Of a stretch of 44,594 nt of DNA, positions 8,648 to 19,391 are shown piece by piece; position 1 is the stretch's first letter; each line of letters starts with the position of its first letter. Origin of the DNA: Halalkalibacterium ligniniphilum (GTDB taxonomy: Bacteria > Bacillota > Bacilli > Bacillales > Bacillaceae_D). The translations under genes and the position numbers were made by a program. Below the pieces are notes generated by a model. That model worked only from the letters and a program-made list of their open reading frames with translations. It had not been told where the DNA came from and did no database searches. The stretch lies in assembly GCF_000334155.1 (NCBI RefSeq), contig NZ_ANNK01000083.1, positions 1-44,594 of the forward strand, read 5' to 3'.

Positions 8648-9514
8648 TTGGCTACGTTCAAAGAATTTCGTAACAAAGTAAAGCCGAACTGGTGCCCGGG
8701 ATGTGGAGATTTCTCCGTTCAAGCTGCGATTCAGCGTGCGGCGGCAAACGTTGGTTTAGAGCCAGATGATCTAGCTGTTGTCTCAGGGATTGGCTGTTCA
8801 GGTCGAATCTCAGGTTATATTAATGCCTATGGATTTCATGGTGTCCACGGACGTTCTTTGCCAATTGCTCAGGGCGTGAAGATGGCAAACAAGGATTTAA
8901 CTGTCATTGCTTCTGGTGGAGATGGAGATGGATTTGCGATTGGAATGGGCCACACTGTGCATGCGATTCGCCGAAACATCGATATAACCTATATCGTTAT
9001 GGATAACCAAATCTATGGATTAACAAAAGGACAAACGTCTCCTCGTAGTGAGATGGGCTTTAAAACAAAGAGTACGCCTGGTGGTTCGATTGAATCATCA
9101 TTAAACGTAATGGAAATGGCTTTAACAGCCGGTGCAACGTTTGTTGCTCAAAGTTTCTCAAGTGACTTGAAGGAGTTAACTTCTTTAATTGAGCAAGGCA
9201 TCCAGCATAAGGGTTTCTCTCTTATTAATGTTTTCAGTCCTTGTGTCACGTTTAATAAAGTAAACACGTATGACTGGTTCAAAGAAAATCTTAAGAAGCT
9301 ATCAGATATTGAAGGATATGATGCTTCAAATCGTATGATGGCCATGCAAACATTGATGGAAAATGAAGGGCTTGTTACAGGCTTAATTTATCAAAATCAA
9401 ACGCAACCATCCTACCAAGATCTGGTCATCGGTTATGACGAAAATCCACTTGCTCATCAGGATTTACATCTAAAGGAAGAAAAATTCAATGAATTGATGG
9501 CAGAGTTTATGTAA
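8648..9514 (+). CDS. korB: 2-oxoacid:ferredoxin oxidoreductase, beta subunit
   Basis: The 288-residue beta subunit carries thiamine diphosphate and, in two-subunit enzymes, one [4Fe-4S] cluster. The expected cysteines are visible: CPGCGD (C16, C19), GIGCSG (C50) and FSPCVTFN near 200. The TPP/Mg motif is GGDGDGFAIGMGH followed by DNQIYGLTKGQ. Translation starts at a TTG immediately after the korA stop, with AAGGAG at 8633-8638. The subunits are therefore produced together. A perfect-stem terminator follows. It acts in the cytosol with korA; the ferredoxin partner is not in this window. Confidence 0.92.
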   Translation: MATFKEFRNKVKPNWCPGCGDFSVQAAIQRAAANVGLEPDDLAVVSGIGCSGRISGYINAYGFHGVHGRSLPIAQGVKMANKDLTVIASGGDGDGFAIGMGHTVHAIRRNIDITYIVMDNQIYGLTKGQTSPRSEMGFKTKSTPGGSIESSLNVMEMALTAGATFVAQSFSSDLKELTSLIEQGIQHKGFSLINVFSPCVTFNKVNTYDWFKENLKKLSDIEGYDASNRMMAMQTLMENEGLVTGLIYQNQTQPSYQDLVIGYDENPLAHQDLHLKEEKFNELMAEFM

Positions 9515-9523
9515 CTTCTAAAC

Positions 9524-9557
9524 AACCACCCTCTCATTAAAATGGAGGGTGGTTTTT
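9524..9557 (+). terminator. Intrinsic terminator of korAB
   Basis: AACCACCCTC pairs perfectly with GAGGGTGGTT, with a further CATT/AATG closing the loop, followed by a short T run. Confidence 0.9.
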
Positions 9558-9630
9558 ACGTTGGGGATTTTGTTCTATGGTAGATTTGACGATAGATTGT
9601 GTCAAAAGCTTGTTTTTCCAACTGACCTCA

Positions 9631-9659
9631 TTGTCTTTAAAAAATGATACAGGTATAAT
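9631..9659 (+). promoter_or_regulatory. Sigma-A promoter of miaB-ricA
   Basis: TTGTCT at 9631-9636, a 17-nt spacer and a perfect TATAAT at 9654-9659, about 57 nt before the miaB start. Confidence 0.75.
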
Positions 9660-9716
9660 AGATGATTGAGCGTTTGCTCTTTTTAATGATGAAAAAAGTA
9701 AGAAAGGAGCTTAAAA

Positions 9717-11348
9717 ATGAATGAAGATCAGCGTCTCGGACGCAATGGAAATACAAAAAACATACCTTCCGCTCAGGACGTAAAATCCAGCAGTGGAACA
9801 GCAACAAAGGACTATAGTAAGTATTTTGATTTCTCTAATGCAAAAATCATCAGCGAGGAAGACGATAAAAAAGTCATTCGAATTGGTGGACGTGATATTT
9901 CCATCTACGACCAGCCTGACTACAAACAGGGCAAACGTCGTGGAAAAGAAGAGGTTCAAGTGATTCGTCCTGGTCAGCTCATCCCTGAAGAAATGAAAGC
10001 AATCGGTGTAGGCAAAAAGTTTTTAATTCGCACATACGGCTGTCAGATGAATGTCCATGACTCAGAAAACATGGCCGGTCTGTTATTAGACATGGGGTTT
10101 GAAGCTACGGAGGAAACAGAAAATGCCGATGTGATCCTTATCAACACCTGTGCAATCCGTGAAAATGCCGAGAACAAAGTGTTTGGTGAAATCGGTAATT
10201 TGAAAGCGTTAAAGCGTGAGCGACCAGAGCTTATTGTCGGCGTGTGCGGTTGTATGTCACAAGAGGAAAATGTTGTGAATCGTATTATGGAAAAACATCA
10301 GCATATTGATATGATTTTCGGTACGCATAACATTCACCGTCTCCCACATCTTCTTCGTAATGCTTTGTTCGGTAAAGAAATGGTTATTGAAGTTTGGTCC
10401 AAAGAAGGGGACATTGTTGAGAACATGCCTCGCGCTCGTCAAGGCAAAACACAGGCTTGGGTAAATATTATGTATGGCTGTGATAAGTTCTGTACGTATT
10501 GCATTGTTCCCTATACAAGAGGAAAAGAGCGAAGCCGACGCCCAGAGGATATTATCTCTGAAGTGCGTGATTTAGCTCGTCAAGGCTATAAGGAAATTAC
10601 ACTGCTTGGACAGAACGTCAATGCCTATGGGAAAGACTTTAAAGACATGAACTACGGTCTTGGGGATCTAATGGACGAAATTTATAAAATAGATATCCCT
10701 CGTGTCCGTTTTACAACAAGTCATCCACGGGACTTTGATGATCACTTAATTCAGGTTTTAGCGAAAGGTGGAAACCTTGTTGAGCATATTCACTTACCTG
10801 TTCAACATGGAAACACAGAAATCCTTAAGCTGATGGCGAGAAAATATACACGTGAGCATTACATTGAACTAGCTAATAAAATCAAAGCGGCGATTCCAAA
10901 TGCATCTTTTACAACCGATTTAATTGTCGGCTTCCCGAATGAGACAGAGGAGCAATTTGAGGATACGTTGTCTCTTGTACGTGAAATCGAGTTTGATAGT
11001 GCCTATACGTATATTTATTCACCACGTGAAGGAACGCCAGCTGCAAAAATGAACGACAATGTTCCAATGGAAGTAAAGCGTGAGCGTCTAGCTCGTTTGA
11101 ATGCACTTGTAAATGAGATTTCAGCGAAGAAAAACCTTGAGTATCAAGATAAGATCGTTGAGGTTCTTGTTGAAGGAGAAAGTAAAAAGAATCCAGAAAT
11201 CCTTGCAGGACGTACTCGTACCAATCGTCTTGTGAACTTCAAAGGACCAAAATCTGTGATTGGCGAAATCGTTTATGTGAAAGTAACGGAAGCGAAAACA
11301 TGGTCACTGGATGGAGAAATGGTTGAAATGGCAGAGGTGAAAGCATAA
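9717..11348 (+). CDS. miaB: tRNA-2-methylthio-N6-dimethylallyladenosine synthase MiaB
   Basis: A radical-SAM methylthiotransferase of 543 residues that adds the 2-methylthio group to i6A37 in tRNAs reading UNN codons. Domains: a long N-terminal extension (about 1-95, typical of the Bacillus YmcB form), the UPF0004 domain with GCQMN near 107, NTCAIRENA and GVCGC cysteines for one Fe-S cluster, the radical-SAM CDKFCTYC motif near 256 for the second, and a C-terminal TRAM domain (about 470-540). It works downstream of MiaA, encoded at 18417. The ribosome site is AGAAAGGAG. It overlaps ricA by one base (TAATG), so the two form an operon, as in B. subtilis. Confidence 0.96.
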   Translation: MNEDQRLGRNGNTKNIPSAQDVKSSSGTATKDYSKYFDFSNAKIISEEDDKKVIRIGGRDISIYDQPDYKQGKRRGKEEVQVIRPGQLIPEEMKAIGVGKKFLIRTYGCQMNVHDSENMAGLLLDMGFEATEETENADVILINTCAIRENAENKVFGEIGNLKALKRERPELIVGVCGCMSQEENVVNRIMEKHQHIDMIFGTHNIHRLPHLLRNALFGKEMVIEVWSKEGDIVENMPRARQGKTQAWVNIMYGCDKFCTYCIVPYTRGKERSRRPEDIISEVRDLARQGYKEITLLGQNVNAYGKDFKDMNYGLGDLMDEIYKIDIPRVRFTTSHPRDFDDHLIQVLAKGGNLVEHIHLPVQHGNTEILKLMARKYTREHYIELANKIKAAIPNASFTTDLIVGFPNETEEQFEDTLSLVREIEFDSAYTYIYSPREGTPAAKMNDNVPMEVKRERLARLNALVNEISAKKNLEYQDKIVEVLVEGESKKNPEILAGRTRTNRLVNFKGPKSVIGEIVYVKVTEAKTWSLDGEMVEMAEVKA

Positions 11349-11785
11349 TGGCAGTGTATACGAAAAATGATATTCGAGAAAAAGCAATTGAACTAGCAAA
11401 TATGATCGCAGAAACAGAAGAGGTTGATTTTTTTAAACGGGCGGAAAAGCAAATTAACGAACATCTTCGTGTTCAAGAATTAATTGCCGAAATTAAAAAG
11501 CTTCATAAAGAAGCGGTTAACCTTCAACACTATGGCAAAACAGAAGCACTAAAAGAAGTAGAAGCGAAGATTGATGCCTTGCAAAATGAGTTGGATGCGA
11601 TTCCACTTGTAGAGGAATTCAAACAGAGCCAGATTGAAGTGAACCATCTCTTACAAGTTGTCACACATACGATTTCGAGAAGAGTGACAGATGAGATCAT
11701 TACCTCTATGGGTGGGGATCTTTTAAAAAGAACGACAACAAAAAATCCGTTAGTAAGCAGTGGAGACTGCAAGGCGGAGGAATAG
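11348..11785 (+). CDS. ricA: RicA (YmcA), RNase Y specificity factor subunit
   Basis: A 145-residue YlbF/YmcA-family helical protein. In B. subtilis RicA forms the Ric (Y) complex with RicF (YlbF) and RicT (YaaT), carries an Fe-S cluster, and directs RNase Y processing and Spo0A phosphorelay output. The protein here has the family helical core and a C-terminal cysteine (SSGDCKAEE). It starts one base inside the miaB stop, so it depends on the miaB promoter. RNase Y, its functional partner, is encoded about 6 kb upstream in this window. Confidence 0.93.
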   Translation: MAVYTKNDIREKAIELANMIAETEEVDFFKRAEKQINEHLRVQELIAEIKKLHKEAVNLQHYGKTEALKEVEAKIDALQNELDAIPLVEEFKQSQIEVNHLLQVVTHTISRRVTDEIITSMGGDLLKRTTTKNPLVSSGDCKAEE

Positions 11786-11796
11786 TCAATGACCGT

Positions 11797-11831
11797 AACC
11801 TGTACTCTTGAAAAGGAGTGCAGGTTTTTTT
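11797..11831 (+). terminator. Intrinsic terminator of miaB-ricA
   Basis: AACCTGTACTC pairs with GAGTGCAGGTT (one G-T pair), with an 8-nt loop and seven T. Confidence 0.92.
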
Positions 11832-11984
11832 GGCTCCTAACGACAAGCTTTTTTTGATCATTCATTTTAAGAATAAATAAGGATGCAATTGAATAAAAAT
11901 ACTTGTATATTTCTCTAGATAGTCTGATTTACTAGTGCTTCGATGAAATTCCCTCAAAACGTGTACTAAAACGACACCCTTGTT

Positions 11985-12059
11985 CATATCGTGTTACAGA
12001 TAGAGCTCTAATTTTTGCTTTTTGTTTTTCGCACATTGGTTATTCGCCCTGCATAGGAT
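11985..12059 (+). promoter_or_regulatory. Candidate mother-cell promoters of cotE (sigma-E and sigma-K)
   Basis: The gap before cotE holds two CATANNNT -10 boxes. CATATCGT at 11985-11992 may belong to sigma-E. CATAGGAT at 12052-12059 is preceded, with exactly 17 nt between, by AC at 12033-12034, which fits the sigma-K pattern AC-N17-CATANNNTA except the last base. B. subtilis cotE has a sigma-E and a sigma-K promoter. The rest of the gap, from 11832 on, shows no gene. Confidence 0.5.
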
Positions 12060-12151
12060 GGGAGTGAAGAATTTGGCGGAGCGTAATAAGCTAGAGTGAC
12101 ACCTACGACCGGCAAGTGCGTTTGATATGAGAATGAGGAGGGTTTAAAAAC

Positions 12152-12715
12152 ATGTCTGAGGATTTTATTTATCGCGAAATCATTACAAAAGCGGTTTGTG
12201 GAAAAGGTCGGAAGTTTTCACAGGCTGAACACAAAATCAGCCCTTCCCAGAACCCGTCAAGCATCCTTGGCTGCTGGATTATTAATCATAAATACAGCGC
12301 TGAGAAGAAGGACGAAAATGTGGAAGTGGAAGGAAGTTATGATATCAACGTTTGGTTCTCTTACAACAATAACACGAAAACAGATGTTGCAACTGAAACC
12401 GTCACCTATTCCGATCTTATTCCTCTTAAAATGAGGGATGAACTTGTTCTATCTGATGAATTAGACGTGATCGCCCGTCCGATCCAACAACCGAATACGT
12501 TGGAAGCGACCATCTCAGAAACGGGAACCACGGTAGATGTACAAGTGGAACGGGAATTTGTTGTTGAGGTGATTGGCGAAACAAAGCTCGCAGTTGCTGT
12601 AAATCCAGAAGGTATTATCGAGGAGTTTCCTGAGGAAGAGTATGAAGAGGATCTAACTGATGAAGAATTTGAGGATTTAGACCCGAACTTTTTACACGGC
12701 GAATTAGAAGAATAG
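12152..12715 (+). CDS. cotE: Spore outer coat morphogenetic protein CotE
   Basis: CotE, 187 residues (181 in B. subtilis), organises assembly of the outer spore coat in the mother cell. The sequence has the conserved N-terminal oligomerisation region ([18 protein letters not shown]), a central beta-rich domain, and a strongly acidic C-terminal tail from about 155 to the end, rich in E and D, which in B. subtilis contacts client coat proteins. The ATG follows GAGGAGGG. It has its own candidate sporulation promoters and a perfect-stem terminator. Position between ricA and mutS is as in B. subtilis. Confidence 0.96.
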   Translation: MSEDFIYREIITKAVCGKGRKFSQAEHKISPSQNPSSILGCWIINHKYSAEKKDENVEVEGSYDINVWFSYNNNTKTDVATETVTYSDLIPLKMRDELVLSDELDVIARPIQQPNTLEATISETGTTVDVQVEREFVVEVIGETKLAVAVNPEGIIEEFPEEEYEEDLTDEEFEDLDPNFLHGELEE

Positions 12716-12724
12716 CGAAGCATG

Positions 12725-12756
12725 AGCTGGGAAGCCACTTCCTAGCTTAATTTTTT
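12725..12756 (+). terminator. Intrinsic terminator of cotE
   Basis: AGCTGGGAAG pairs with CTTCCTAGCT across a CCA loop and is followed by TAATTTTTT. Confidence 0.9.
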
Positions 12757-12872
12757 AGCGAAAAAGATAGGATGACATGACAAAGCTGTTTAGCTCGAGG
12801 CACCAGCTTGTTTGTCTCTAACGATAAATGAGTATTCAAAACGAATGTCCCGTGCGGAATACAAGGACGATG

Positions 12873-12881
12873 TGCTATAAT
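12873..12881 (+). promoter_or_regulatory. Extended -10 promoter of mutSL
   Basis: TG-C-TATAAT at 12873-12881 is a perfect extended -10 box, 33 nt before the mutS start. No good -35 box lies 16-18 nt upstream, which is usual for this promoter class. Confidence 0.6.
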
Positions 12882-12914
12882 GGGAGGCGATATTAAGGGA
12901 CGGTGAAAGAACAG

Positions 12915-15560
12915 ATGAACGGACAACAAACACCAATGATGAAGCAATATTTAGAGATTAAGGCACAGCATCAGGATGCCTTTTTATTTTTTCGATTAGG
13001 TGATTTTTACGAGCTTTTTTTGGATGATGCCATAAAGGCAGCACAAGAGCTTGAAATTACATTAACAGGTCGTGGGCAAGGAGAAGACCGTATTCCGATG
13101 TGCGGTGTGCCCTACCATTCAGCTGAACATTATATTGCCCGTTTGATTGAAAAGGGCTATAAAATCGCAATTTGTGAACAGGTAGAAGACCCAAAACAGG
13201 CAAAAGGGGTCGTAAAGCGAGAAGTGGTCAAGATGATCACACCAGGTACAGTCATGGAAGGTAACATGATTCAAGAAAAGGAAAACAATTTTCTTGCAGC
13301 TGTGACATGGTTTGAAGATGGGAGCTTCGGCTTTGCCCGTGCCGATTTAACGACAGGTGAGAACATGGTGACCTTGCTTGATGGGGATATAGACGAAGTG
13401 GTTCAAGAGCTCTCAGCATGCGGAGCAAAAGAAGTGGTTCTCGGTTCCGAATGGCAGGAGCAGGCGGTGTTGTCATTAAAAGAAGCCTTGCCGATTACGA
13501 TTTCTTTTGAAGAAGCATCCACGATTCCAGAGGGCTATGAGCAGCTATGTGAAAGCCTTGATCAGAAAAAGCTGTCCCGTGCCTTCGGACGTCTGCTCCA
13601 CTATTTAATTCGCACGCAAAAACGCTCACTTGAACATTTGCAGCCTGTCCATTATTATGCGACGAATGCCTATATGAAAATTGACCTTCATTCAAAACGG
13701 AACCTTGAGCTTGTTGAAACGTTACGGGAAAAAAAGAAACAAGGCTCACTATTATGGGTGCTCGATCAAACGGTGACAGCAATGGGTGGACGACTTCTTA
13801 AGCAATGGGTGGAGCGTCCGCTTTTATCCAAAATGGCGATCGAAGAACGGCAAGAGATGGTTCAGTCTCTCATTGAGCATTATTTTGAGAGAGAAGAGCT
13901 ACGGGATGAGCTTCGCCATGTCTATGATCTTGAAAGGCTCGTTGGGAAAGTGGCGTATGGGAGTGTAAATGCCCGCGAGCTTGTTCAGCTAAGAAAATCA
14001 TTGCAACGGGTCCCAGCCATTTTTGCCCTTGTTCGCAAGCTAGAAAATGACCGTGCAACAAGCTTGATTAAAGAGATTGACCCTTGTGAAGAGCTCGTTG
14101 ATTTATTAGAGAGGAGCTTGCTTGATGAGCCACCCATTTCCGTAAAAGAAGGCGGAATGATTAATGACGGGTACAGTCAAGAACTTGATCGGTACCGAGA
14201 TGCGAGTCGGAACGGAAAGACGTGGATCGCTCAGCTTGAACGACAAGAGCGGGAAGAGACAGGGATTAAATCGTTGAAGGTAGGCTATAACAAGGTATTT
14301 GGCTATTATATTGAAGTGACACGCTCAAACCTTCATCTGATCCCGGAAGGTCGTTATGAGCGTAAACAAACGTTATCAAACGCTGAACGATTTATTACCC
14401 CTGAATTAAAAGAAAAAGAAGCATTAATTTTAGAGGCAGAAGAAAAGATTGAAGCCTTAGAATATGAATTATTCCTTGCCCTCAGGGAGCAAGTAAAAGC
14501 ATATACCCGTCCATTACAGGCGTTAGCCGCTTGTATTAGTACGCTTGATGTATTGCAAGGCTTTGCCACCGTCAGTGAAAAAAACCATTATACACAGCCG
14601 ATTTTTTCTGCTTCACGTACGATTCGTATTATAGATGGGCGCCATCCTGTTGTGGAGCAAGTGATTCCCCGTGGAGAATACGTTGCCAATGATGTGAACA
14701 TGCATGAAGGTCGGGAAACGCTGCTCATTACGGGGCCGAACATGGCAGGGAAAAGCACCTATATGCGACAGCTTGCCCTTTTAGCGGTCATGGCGCAAAT
14801 TGGTTGCTTTGTTCCAGCAACAGAGGCGGAACTGCCTATTTTTGATCAAGTGTTTACTCGGATCGGAGCTGCCGATGATTTGGCGAGCGGACAGAGCACG
14901 TTTATGGTCGAAATGCTCGAAACCAAATATGCGTTAGCAAAAGCAACTCAGGATAGCCTGATTCTGCTTGATGAAATTGGACGCGGAACATCAACGTACG
15001 ACGGGATGGCTCTCGCTCAAGCGATCATTGAATACATTCATGACGAAGTGCGGGCTAAAACGTTGTTCTCCACCCATTATCATGAGCTAACCGCATTGGA
15101 GCATGAACTCACACATCTAAAAAATGTTCATGTTTCAGCTGTAGAGGAGCAAGGAAAAGTTGTGTTTTTACACAAGGTTGTTGACGGACAAGCTGATCGG
15201 AGCTACGGCATTTATGTGGCGGAGCTTGCTAACTTACCTAAGCAAGTAACAGAGCGAGCGGAGGAAATTTTAGCTCAGCTTGAAGGGCAAGCGACTGCAC
15301 TGACTGTTCGTGAAGAGGTAAAGGCTGTGAAAGATGAAGCGGCACCAACAAATGAGCCAACACAGCTTTCACTCTTTGGTGAAGAAATGGACCATCGGAC
15401 AGAGAATAAGAAGAAAGAGATTCGAAACAAGAATGAGATACAAGAAGAGCATCCCGTTCTTCATGCACTTAAATCAATTGATGTCTTAAATCTGACACCC
15501 CTTGAAGCGATCAATTTATTAAATGAGTTACAGCGATCACTTCGTAACGAAAAGGGATGA
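12915..15560 (+). CDS. mutS: DNA mismatch repair protein MutS
   Basis: MutS recognises mispaired bases and recruits MutL. I chose ATG 12915 (881 residues): GGTGA lies 8 nt upstream and the N terminus ([16 protein letters not shown]) then aligns with B. subtilis MutS. A GTG at 12903 would add four residues but lacks a properly spaced ribosome site. The mismatch-reading F-x-E is in GDFYELF near 31; Walker A is GPNMAGKST near 606 and Walker [11 protein letters not shown] near 684. QLSLF near 816 is a sliding-clamp (DnaN) binding motif like that shown in B. subtilis MutS. mutL begins 17 nt after the stop. Confidence 0.96.
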   Translation: MNGQQTPMMKQYLEIKAQHQDAFLFFRLGDFYELFLDDAIKAAQELEITLTGRGQGEDRIPMCGVPYHSAEHYIARLIEKGYKIAICEQVEDPKQAKGVVKREVVKMITPGTVMEGNMIQEKENNFLAAVTWFEDGSFGFARADLTTGENMVTLLDGDIDEVVQELSACGAKEVVLGSEWQEQAVLSLKEALPITISFEEASTIPEGYEQLCESLDQKKLSRAFGRLLHYLIRTQKRSLEHLQPVHYYATNAYMKIDLHSKRNLELVETLREKKKQGSLLWVLDQTVTAMGGRLLKQWVERPLLSKMAIEERQEMVQSLIEHYFEREELRDELRHVYDLERLVGKVAYGSVNARELVQLRKSLQRVPAIFALVRKLENDRATSLIKEIDPCEELVDLLERSLLDEPPISVKEGGMINDGYSQELDRYRDASRNGKTWIAQLERQEREETGIKSLKVGYNKVFGYYIEVTRSNLHLIPEGRYERKQTLSNAERFITPELKEKEALILEAEEKIEALEYELFLALREQVKAYTRPLQALAACISTLDVLQGFATVSEKNHYTQPIFSASRTIRIIDGRHPVVEQVIPRGEYVANDVNMHEGRETLLITGPNMAGKSTYMRQLALLAVMAQIGCFVPATEAELPIFDQVFTRIGAADDLASGQSTFMVEMLETKYALAKATQDSLILLDEIGRGTSTYDGMALAQAIIEYIHDEVRAKTLFSTHYHELTALEHELTHLKNVHVSAVEEQGKVVFLHKVVDGQADRSYGIYVAELANLPKQVTERAEEILAQLEGQATALTVREEVKAVKDEAAPTNEPTQLSLFGEEMDHRTENKKKEIRNKNEIQEEHPVLHALKSIDVLNLTPLEAINLLNELQRSLRNEKG

Positions 15561-15577
15561 CCAAGGAGGTTGGGACA

Positions 15578-17494
15578 ATGGGAAAGATCATCAAACTAGA
15601 CGAACAGCTCTCTAATAAGATCGCTGCTGGAGAAGTCGTTGAGCGTCCCGCTTCAATCGTTAAGGAACTAGTAGAGAATGCCCTTGATGCAAATAGTAAA
15701 AGTATTTTAGTTGAGGTGGAAGCAGGAGGCCTAGATCGCATCCGTGTCGTTGATGACGGAGATGGAATTGAAAAAGACGACGTGGAAGCAGCCTTTTATC
15801 GCCATGCCACTAGCAAAATTAAAAATGACAAGGACTTATTTCAAATCATGACTCTTGGCTTTCGTGGAGAAGCCTTGCCAAGTATCGCATCTGTTTCTCA
15901 TCTTATCTTAAAGACGAGTACAGGAGTTGAGGCGGGAATCGAGCTGACCCTTGAAGGTGGAAAAATCATTGAATCTTCCGCCACAAAAACAAGAAAAGGC
16001 ACAGATGTCACGGTCACGAACTTGTTTTACAATACGCCAGCACGGTTGAAATATTTAAAAACGGTTCATACAGAGATAGGAAATATCAGTGATGTGATCA
16101 ACCGTCTAGCGATTGCTTATCCACATGTGTCTTTCCAATTGGTGCATAATGGAAAAGAGATGCTAAAAACATCAGGGAATGGGGATCGTCTTCAAGTGAT
16201 CGCTGCCATTTACGGACGAAGTGTGGCGAAAAGCATGCTTTCGCTAAAGGGAGAAACGATCGATTTTCAAGTAACAGGCTATGTAGCAAAGCCTGAAATC
16301 ACAAGAGCGTCAAGACAATATTTATCGATTTTCGTCAATGGGCGTTATATTCGTAATTATGCTCTTGCCCGTGCGATTCAAGAAGGCTATCATACACTAC
16401 TTCCGATTGGACGGTATCCTATTGCGGTCCTGCATATTCAAATGGACCCACTTTTAATCGATGTGAACGTTCATCCTTCAAAGCTAGAGGTGCGATTGAG
16501 TAAGGAGGACGAGCTTTGCCGGCTGATTACAGAATCGATTAAAGAGTGCTTCCAGCGTGTTCAGCTTATTCCGGAGGCGGCACGACCGAAGCAGCCAAAG
16601 CAAAAAAGCGAGCAGCTTTCCCTTGACTTGGATGAGAAAAAGCCACAAGAACTGACACAGAATCTCGTGAAGGAAGTTACGACAAATGAACAGTTAGTGG
16701 AAACCACTTTACTTAAAGCAGAAAGAATTGAGCAGCCGACATACAAAATAACGAACGAGCCGATTGAAGCCAATCAAATGAATGATGCAGAGGAAACTGA
16801 AAGCGAATCTGACAGTGCAACGGAAGTGTTCATTGATGACGAAGTTGCGGAAAGTACGGAAAGTTCTTTTGAAGCAACAGAAAAAATGAAGAAAGAAGCT
16901 CCAGTCCTTAACCGAGTACCAACAATGTATCCCATTGGTCAAATGCATGGTACATATATTTTGGCACAAAACGAGCTTGGCTTGTATATTATTGATCAGC
17001 ATGCTGCCCAAGAACGAATTAAGTACGAATTTTTCCGTGATAAGGTAGGCCAAGTAAAGAAGGAGCTTCAAGAGCTACTCGTTCCATTTACAATCGAATG
17101 CACCCATCAGGAAGCAGCGATACTTGAAGAGAATATGGACAAATTAAAAGAGGTTGGTGTATTTTTAGAGGAATTTGGTGCACAAACGTATATTGTTCGC
17201 AGTCACCCCACATGGCTACCAAAAGGACTTGAAGAAGAGACAATTCGTGAAATTGTCGATCAATTATTAGAGGAGAAGAAAATCGACGTAAAAAAATTGA
17301 GAGAGAAGGCTGCGATCTTGATGTCGTGTAAAGCGGCGATTAAAGCGAATCGTCATTTGCGTCAAGATGAGATGTTTGCTCTTCTTGATGCGCTTCGAAA
17401 AAGCAGTGACCCATTTACATGTCCTCATGGTCGTCCAATCATTGTCCAAATTACGACCTACGAAATGGAGAAAATGTTTAAGCGTGTGATGTAA
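15578..17494 (+). CDS. mutL: DNA mismatch repair endonuclease MutL
   Basis: A 638-residue MutL. ATG 15578 follows a strong AAGGAGGT; the ATG at 15557, inside mutS, lacks one. The GHKL ATPase domain has ENALDA near 33, DDGDGI near 59 and GFRGEALPS near 94. A linker rich in D, E and S (about 345-445) leads to the C-terminal endonuclease domain with [12 protein letters not shown] near 472, SCKAAIKA and CPHGRP near 614, the metal-site set of nicking MutL proteins found in bacteria without MutH. QELLVP near 498 matches the DnaN clamp-binding motif QEMIVP of B. subtilis MutL. Cotranscribed with mutS. Confidence 0.96.
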   Translation: MGKIIKLDEQLSNKIAAGEVVERPASIVKELVENALDANSKSILVEVEAGGLDRIRVVDDGDGIEKDDVEAAFYRHATSKIKNDKDLFQIMTLGFRGEALPSIASVSHLILKTSTGVEAGIELTLEGGKIIESSATKTRKGTDVTVTNLFYNTPARLKYLKTVHTEIGNISDVINRLAIAYPHVSFQLVHNGKEMLKTSGNGDRLQVIAAIYGRSVAKSMLSLKGETIDFQVTGYVAKPEITRASRQYLSIFVNGRYIRNYALARAIQEGYHTLLPIGRYPIAVLHIQMDPLLIDVNVHPSKLEVRLSKEDELCRLITESIKECFQRVQLIPEAARPKQPKQKSEQLSLDLDEKKPQELTQNLVKEVTTNEQLVETTLLKAERIEQPTYKITNEPIEANQMNDAEETESESDSATEVFIDDEVAESTESSFEATEKMKKEAPVLNRVPTMYPIGQMHGTYILAQNELGLYIIDQHAAQERIKYEFFRDKVGQVKKELQELLVPFTIECTHQEAAILEENMDKLKEVGVFLEEFGAQTYIVRSHPTWLPKGLEEETIREIVDQLLEEKKIDVKKLREKAAILMSCKAAIKANRHLRQDEMFALLDALRKSSDPFTCPHGRPIIVQITTYEMEKMFKRVM

Positions 17495-17589
17495 CGGGCG
17501 AAGCATTGATTCATACCAATGGAGTTCGTCCCTTTACAAGAGGGGGGATGCCTTGGAGTGGGAACAATAGAATAGGAGAAACAGAATTC

Positions 17590-18420
17590 ATGATCGTAAC
17601 GACAGGTTTAAAATCGGCTACTCAGGCAAGAAATAAGGCAAAGGAATATGCAGGAAGGCTGGACGGCTCGTTTGTCGAACGGGAGAAACGTTCAGTCGAG
17701 GAGCTCATTTCTGTCTATGGTGACGATGTCCTTGTCGTCGGAGCAGAAAAAGCAGTGCTACACCCAAAAAATGGAGCAAAGCCGTTTTTCTTTCATCCTA
17801 ACTCAGCCATGGTGCGAAGAAAGCAATGGCAACAAACTGGGCATGATCCGTTAATTGAGGCGGCCCAGCTGAAACAAGGAGACCGTTTCTTAGACTGTAC
17901 ATTTGGCTTAGGCGCTGACAGCATCATTGCTAAGCTAGCAGTAGGGGCAAAAGGGGATGTCGTTGGTGTTGAAGCGAATCCTGTGATTGCTTTTTTAGTA
18001 TCAGAAGGGCTAAAGCTCTGGTCTGAGGGAGACCCGCAATTTCTTCAGGCGATGAGAGAAATAAAGGTCATTTGTGCAGAACATTATGATTATTTGCAGA
18101 CAGTAGCAGATAAAAGCTATGATGTTGTTTATTTTGACCCCATGTTTGAACAGAGCTTGCCTTCTGCTGGGATCGCAGGGTTAAAAAGTTTTGCTGTTCA
18201 TGATGATCTAAATCAAACAGTAATCAATGAAGCATGTCGAGTGGCAAGGCGACGTGTTGTTTTGAAAGACCATTGGAAAAGCTCACGTTTCGAAGCGCTT
18301 GGCTTTCACGTAATCAAACGGCAGCATGCAGCGTTTCATTATAGCTATCGTGATGTAGGAGACAAAACAAAAAAAGATGAGACAAACATGTTTGAGATGA
18401 ATGAAAAAGGGAGAAGATGA
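17590..18420 (+). CDS. Class I SAM-dependent methyltransferase, RsmJ-like
   Basis: A 276-residue Rossmann-fold methyltransferase. Motif I LDCTFGLGADS is near 101, an acidic VVGVEANP strand follows, and motif IV is DPMFE near 183, similar to DPMYP of RsmJ (DUF548). The substrate is unknown; RNA is plausible by family. The reading frame is open from a TTG at 17506, but ATG 17590 is the first start with a ribosome site (TAGGAG) and begins at the conserved MIVTTGLKS. It overlaps miaA by 4 nt (ATGA), so it is coupled to a tRNA-modification gene, which fits a role in RNA modification (inference). Confidence 0.8.
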   Translation: MIVTTGLKSATQARNKAKEYAGRLDGSFVEREKRSVEELISVYGDDVLVVGAEKAVLHPKNGAKPFFFHPNSAMVRRKQWQQTGHDPLIEAAQLKQGDRFLDCTFGLGADSIIAKLAVGAKGDVVGVEANPVIAFLVSEGLKLWSEGDPQFLQAMREIKVICAEHYDYLQTVADKSYDVVYFDPMFEQSLPSAGIAGLKSFAVHDDLNQTVINEACRVARRRVVLKDHWKSSRFEALGFHVIKRQHAAFHYSYRDVGDKTKKDETNMFEMNEKGRR

Positions 18421-19361
18421 TGAAGGAAAATCTTGTTGCAATCGTTGGACCGACTGCTGTTGGAAAGACAGAATTAAGTATCAAGCTAGCGCAATTGTTC
18501 CGTGGAGAAGTGATAAGCGGGGACTCGATGCAAGTGTATCGAGGAATGGACATTGGAACAGCGAAAGTAACAAAGGAAGAGATGGATAATATTCCTCATC
18601 ACTTGGTCGATATTAAAGAACCAACGGAGTCCTTCTCCGTTGCTGAATTTCAGGAGCAAGCCATTCCACTCATATCGAACATCAACGCTCGAGGAAAGAC
18701 GCCTTTTTTAGTAGGAGGGACAGGCTTATATGTTAATGCGGTAACCCATCACTTTATGTTTGCTGATTCACCATCTGACCCGAATTATCGGGAAGAGCTT
18801 GAGCAGTTTGTGACGGAACATGGCGCAAAAGCCCTTCACTGCAAACTAGAAGAAATCGATCCTGTCACGAGTCGTGAGCTTCACCCGAACAACTATCGCC
18901 GTGTTATCCGAGCGCTTGAGGTTTACAAATTAACAGGAAAAACGTTGGCCGAATTTCGCCAAGAACAAAAGCAGCAAACGCCCTATAATTTGGTGATGAT
19001 CGGTCTAACGATGGAACGTGAGGTTCTATATGATCGAATTAACCGCCGTGTCGATCGAATGATTGAGCAAGGATTACTGGAAGAAGCTCGTTCTCTCTAT
19101 AAGTCGGGTGTACGGAACTGTCAATCGGTGCAAGCAATTGGCTATAAAGAGGTGTATGAATTCTTAGAAGGCCATGTAAGCCTTACCGAAGCGATTGAAA
19201 TGCTTAAACGAAACTCTCGTCGATATGCAAAACGTCAGCTTACATGGTTTCGCAACAAAGCGGATGTGACATGGTTTGACATGACAAATGGATTGAGTCA
19301 ACAAAAATTTCAAGAAATGAAGGATTTAATAGAAGGAAAGCTAAAAGAAAAGGCGAAATAA
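18417..19361 (+). CDS. miaA: tRNA dimethylallyltransferase MiaA
   Basis: MiaA transfers a dimethylallyl group to N6 of A37 in tRNAs that read UNN codons; MiaB (9717) then methylthiolates the product. The 314-residue protein carries the P-loop GPTAVGKTE at about 11-19, the GDSMQVYRGMDIGTAK motif that positions the substrate, and VGGTGLYVNA. Length is normal. The start codon overlaps the methyltransferase stop (ATGA) with GGGAGA upstream. hfq follows 30 nt later, the widespread miaA-hfq arrangement. Confidence 0.97.
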   Translation: MMKENLVAIVGPTAVGKTELSIKLAQLFRGEVISGDSMQVYRGMDIGTAKVTKEEMDNIPHHLVDIKEPTESFSVAEFQEQAIPLISNINARGKTPFLVGGTGLYVNAVTHHFMFADSPSDPNYREELEQFVTEHGAKALHCKLEEIDPVTSRELHPNNYRRVIRALEVYKLTGKTLAEFRQEQKQQTPYNLVMIGLTMEREVLYDRINRRVDRMIEQGLLEEARSLYKSGVRNCQSVQAIGYKEVYEFLEGHVSLTEAIEMLKRNSRRYAKRQLTWFRNKADVTWFDMTNGLSQQKFQEMKDLIEGKLKEKAK

Positions 19362-19391
19362 AACAGTAGCCAAGAAGAGGGGGACTAACGA

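Noticed and set aside
12781-12816. A hairpin (AAGCTG/CAGCTT) upstream of the mutS promoter
   Set aside because: No T run follows, it lies before the -10 box, and the cotE terminator is already complete upstream.
12903-12914. GTG start for mutS adding four residues
   Set aside because: The possible ribosome site is too close to the GTG; ATG 12915 has GGTGA at proper distance and matches the family N terminus.
17506-17589. Longer N terminus of the methyltransferase from TTG 17506 or ATG 17548
   Set aside because: Neither has a well-spaced ribosome site, and the extra residues show no family-like features; ATG 17590 has both.
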